A program made the translations under genes and the position numbers. The notes under the pieces are model-generated. The model had not been told where the DNA came from, did no database searches, and was given only the letters and a program-made list of their open reading frames with translations. This document shows positions 45,212-45,615 of a stretch of 45,615 nucleotides of DNA, in pieces (the first letter of the stretch is position 1; each line of letters opens with the position of its first letter). The stretch covers positions 1-45,615 of the forward strand of contig SLIG01000068.1 in assembly GCA_007135755.1 (NCBI GenBank), written 5' to 3'. The DNA is from Cyanobium sp. GTDB taxonomy: Bacteria > Cyanobacteriota > Cyanobacteriia > PCC-6307 > Cyanobiaceae.

Positions 45212-45615
45212 ATGCGCGCCTCCCTTTCGTCCTTCCGGATGTCGTTCCCCCTTCCCCTGCTGCGGCCCCTGGCCGGTGCCGCCCTGGCCGTCGCTGTGCT
45301 GCTCGCCGCAGCCACCCCAACCTGGGCCTACCCCTTCTGGGCGCAGCAGAACTACGACAGCCCCCGTGAAGCCACCGGCAAGATCGTCTGCGCCAACTGT
45401 CACCTGGCCAAGATGGCCACCCGCGTGGAGGTTCCCCAGGCGGTGTTCCCCGACACCGTGTTCAAGGCGGTGGTGGAGATCCCCTACGACACCTCCGTGC
45501 AGCAGGTGGCCGGCGACGGCAGCCCCACCGGTCTGAATGTGGGAGCGGTGGTGATGCTCCCCGACGGCTTCACCCTCGCTCCCCAGGACCGCCTCAGCGA
45601 GGAGCTCAAGGAAGA
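45212..45615 (+). CDS. petA: Cytochrome f (3' part missing)
   Basis: Haem protein of the cytochrome b6-f complex. About 134 residues are present before the right edge. A Sec signal peptide ends at ATPTWA; the mature protein starts YPFWAQQNY, its Tyr being the axial haem ligand, and the haem site C-A-N-C-H starts at Cys60. [18 protein letters not shown] is typical. ATG 45212 or 45239 may be the start. The C-terminal membrane helix is outside the window. Confidence 0.96.
   Translation, partial: MRASLSSFRMSFPLPLLRPLAGAALAVAVLLAAATPTWAYPFWAQQNYDSPREATGKIVCANCHLAKMATRVEVPQAVFPDTVFKAVVEIPYDTSVQQVAGDGSPTGLNVGAVVMLPDGFTLAPQDRLSEELKE

Overview
The window reads as a chromosome segment of a high-GC unicellular picocyanobacterium of the Cyanobium / Synechococcus type. 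The evidence is oxygenic photosynthesis genes (psaF, psaJ, petG, petC, petA, a cytochrome cM-like gene, chlI, crtL, a high-light-inducible protein gene), families largely restricted to cyanobacteria (DUF3370, DUF3067, a CAAD/CURT1-type protein, GuaB3), very GC-rich third codon positions, and scattered HIP1 octamers (GCGATCGC). I saw no rRNA, tRNA, IS element, prophage or CRISPR array. Genes are tightly packed: the longest gene-free stretches are about 231 bp (14830-15060) and 224 bp (26841-27064), so no gene-free stretch exceeds 300 bases.

Layout. 1-4912: crtL and gyrA leftward, and a DUF39 (homocysteine biosynthesis-like) gene whose start codon overlaps that of gyrA. 5108-7673: three exported proteins of unknown function (six-Cys secreted protein, Gly/Ser- then Arg/Asp-rich protein, outer-membrane beta-barrel). 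7694-12935: the most distinctive block. A divergent AraC-type regulator faces a leftward set: BASS-type transporter, type I sulfatase with a Cys-type active-site motif, an FGE-type enzyme that would mature it, and a small membrane protein. 13019-20393: CAAD protein, guaB3, trxA, LOG-family protein, hisH, rsmD, petG, a cytochrome cM-like protein, a TrmH-family methyltransferase and a class A beta-lactamase-like protein. 20390-26840: DUF3370, chlI, ruvC, 5-formyl-THF cyclo-ligase, two small or membrane hypotheticals, sufE and homoserine dehydrogenase, mostly rightward with short or overlapping junctions. 27065-32950: small picocyanobacterial-type protein, an incomplete peptide-type ABC importer, an exported alpha/beta hydrolase and an MFS transporter. 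32951-38286: small protein plus ychF, HlyD-like adaptor, wecB, pilT and hli. 38320-45615: tsaD, psaF-psaJ, gmk, a NFACT/RqcH protein, tatC, a glycine-zipper exported protein, DUF3067, and petC-petA, which runs off the right edge.

Most genes are housekeeping. The best candidate for an undescribed system is the sulfatase locus at 7694-12935: regulator, transporter, sulfatase and dedicated maturase lie together, neither enzyme has a visible signal peptide, and the divergent promoter region carries a near-palindrome and three 12-bp repeats. This suggests regulated import and cytosolic desulfation of a sulfate ester; that is inference. The exported trio at 5108-7673 is a second candidate. All calls come from reading the sequence and remembered family features; no searches were run.
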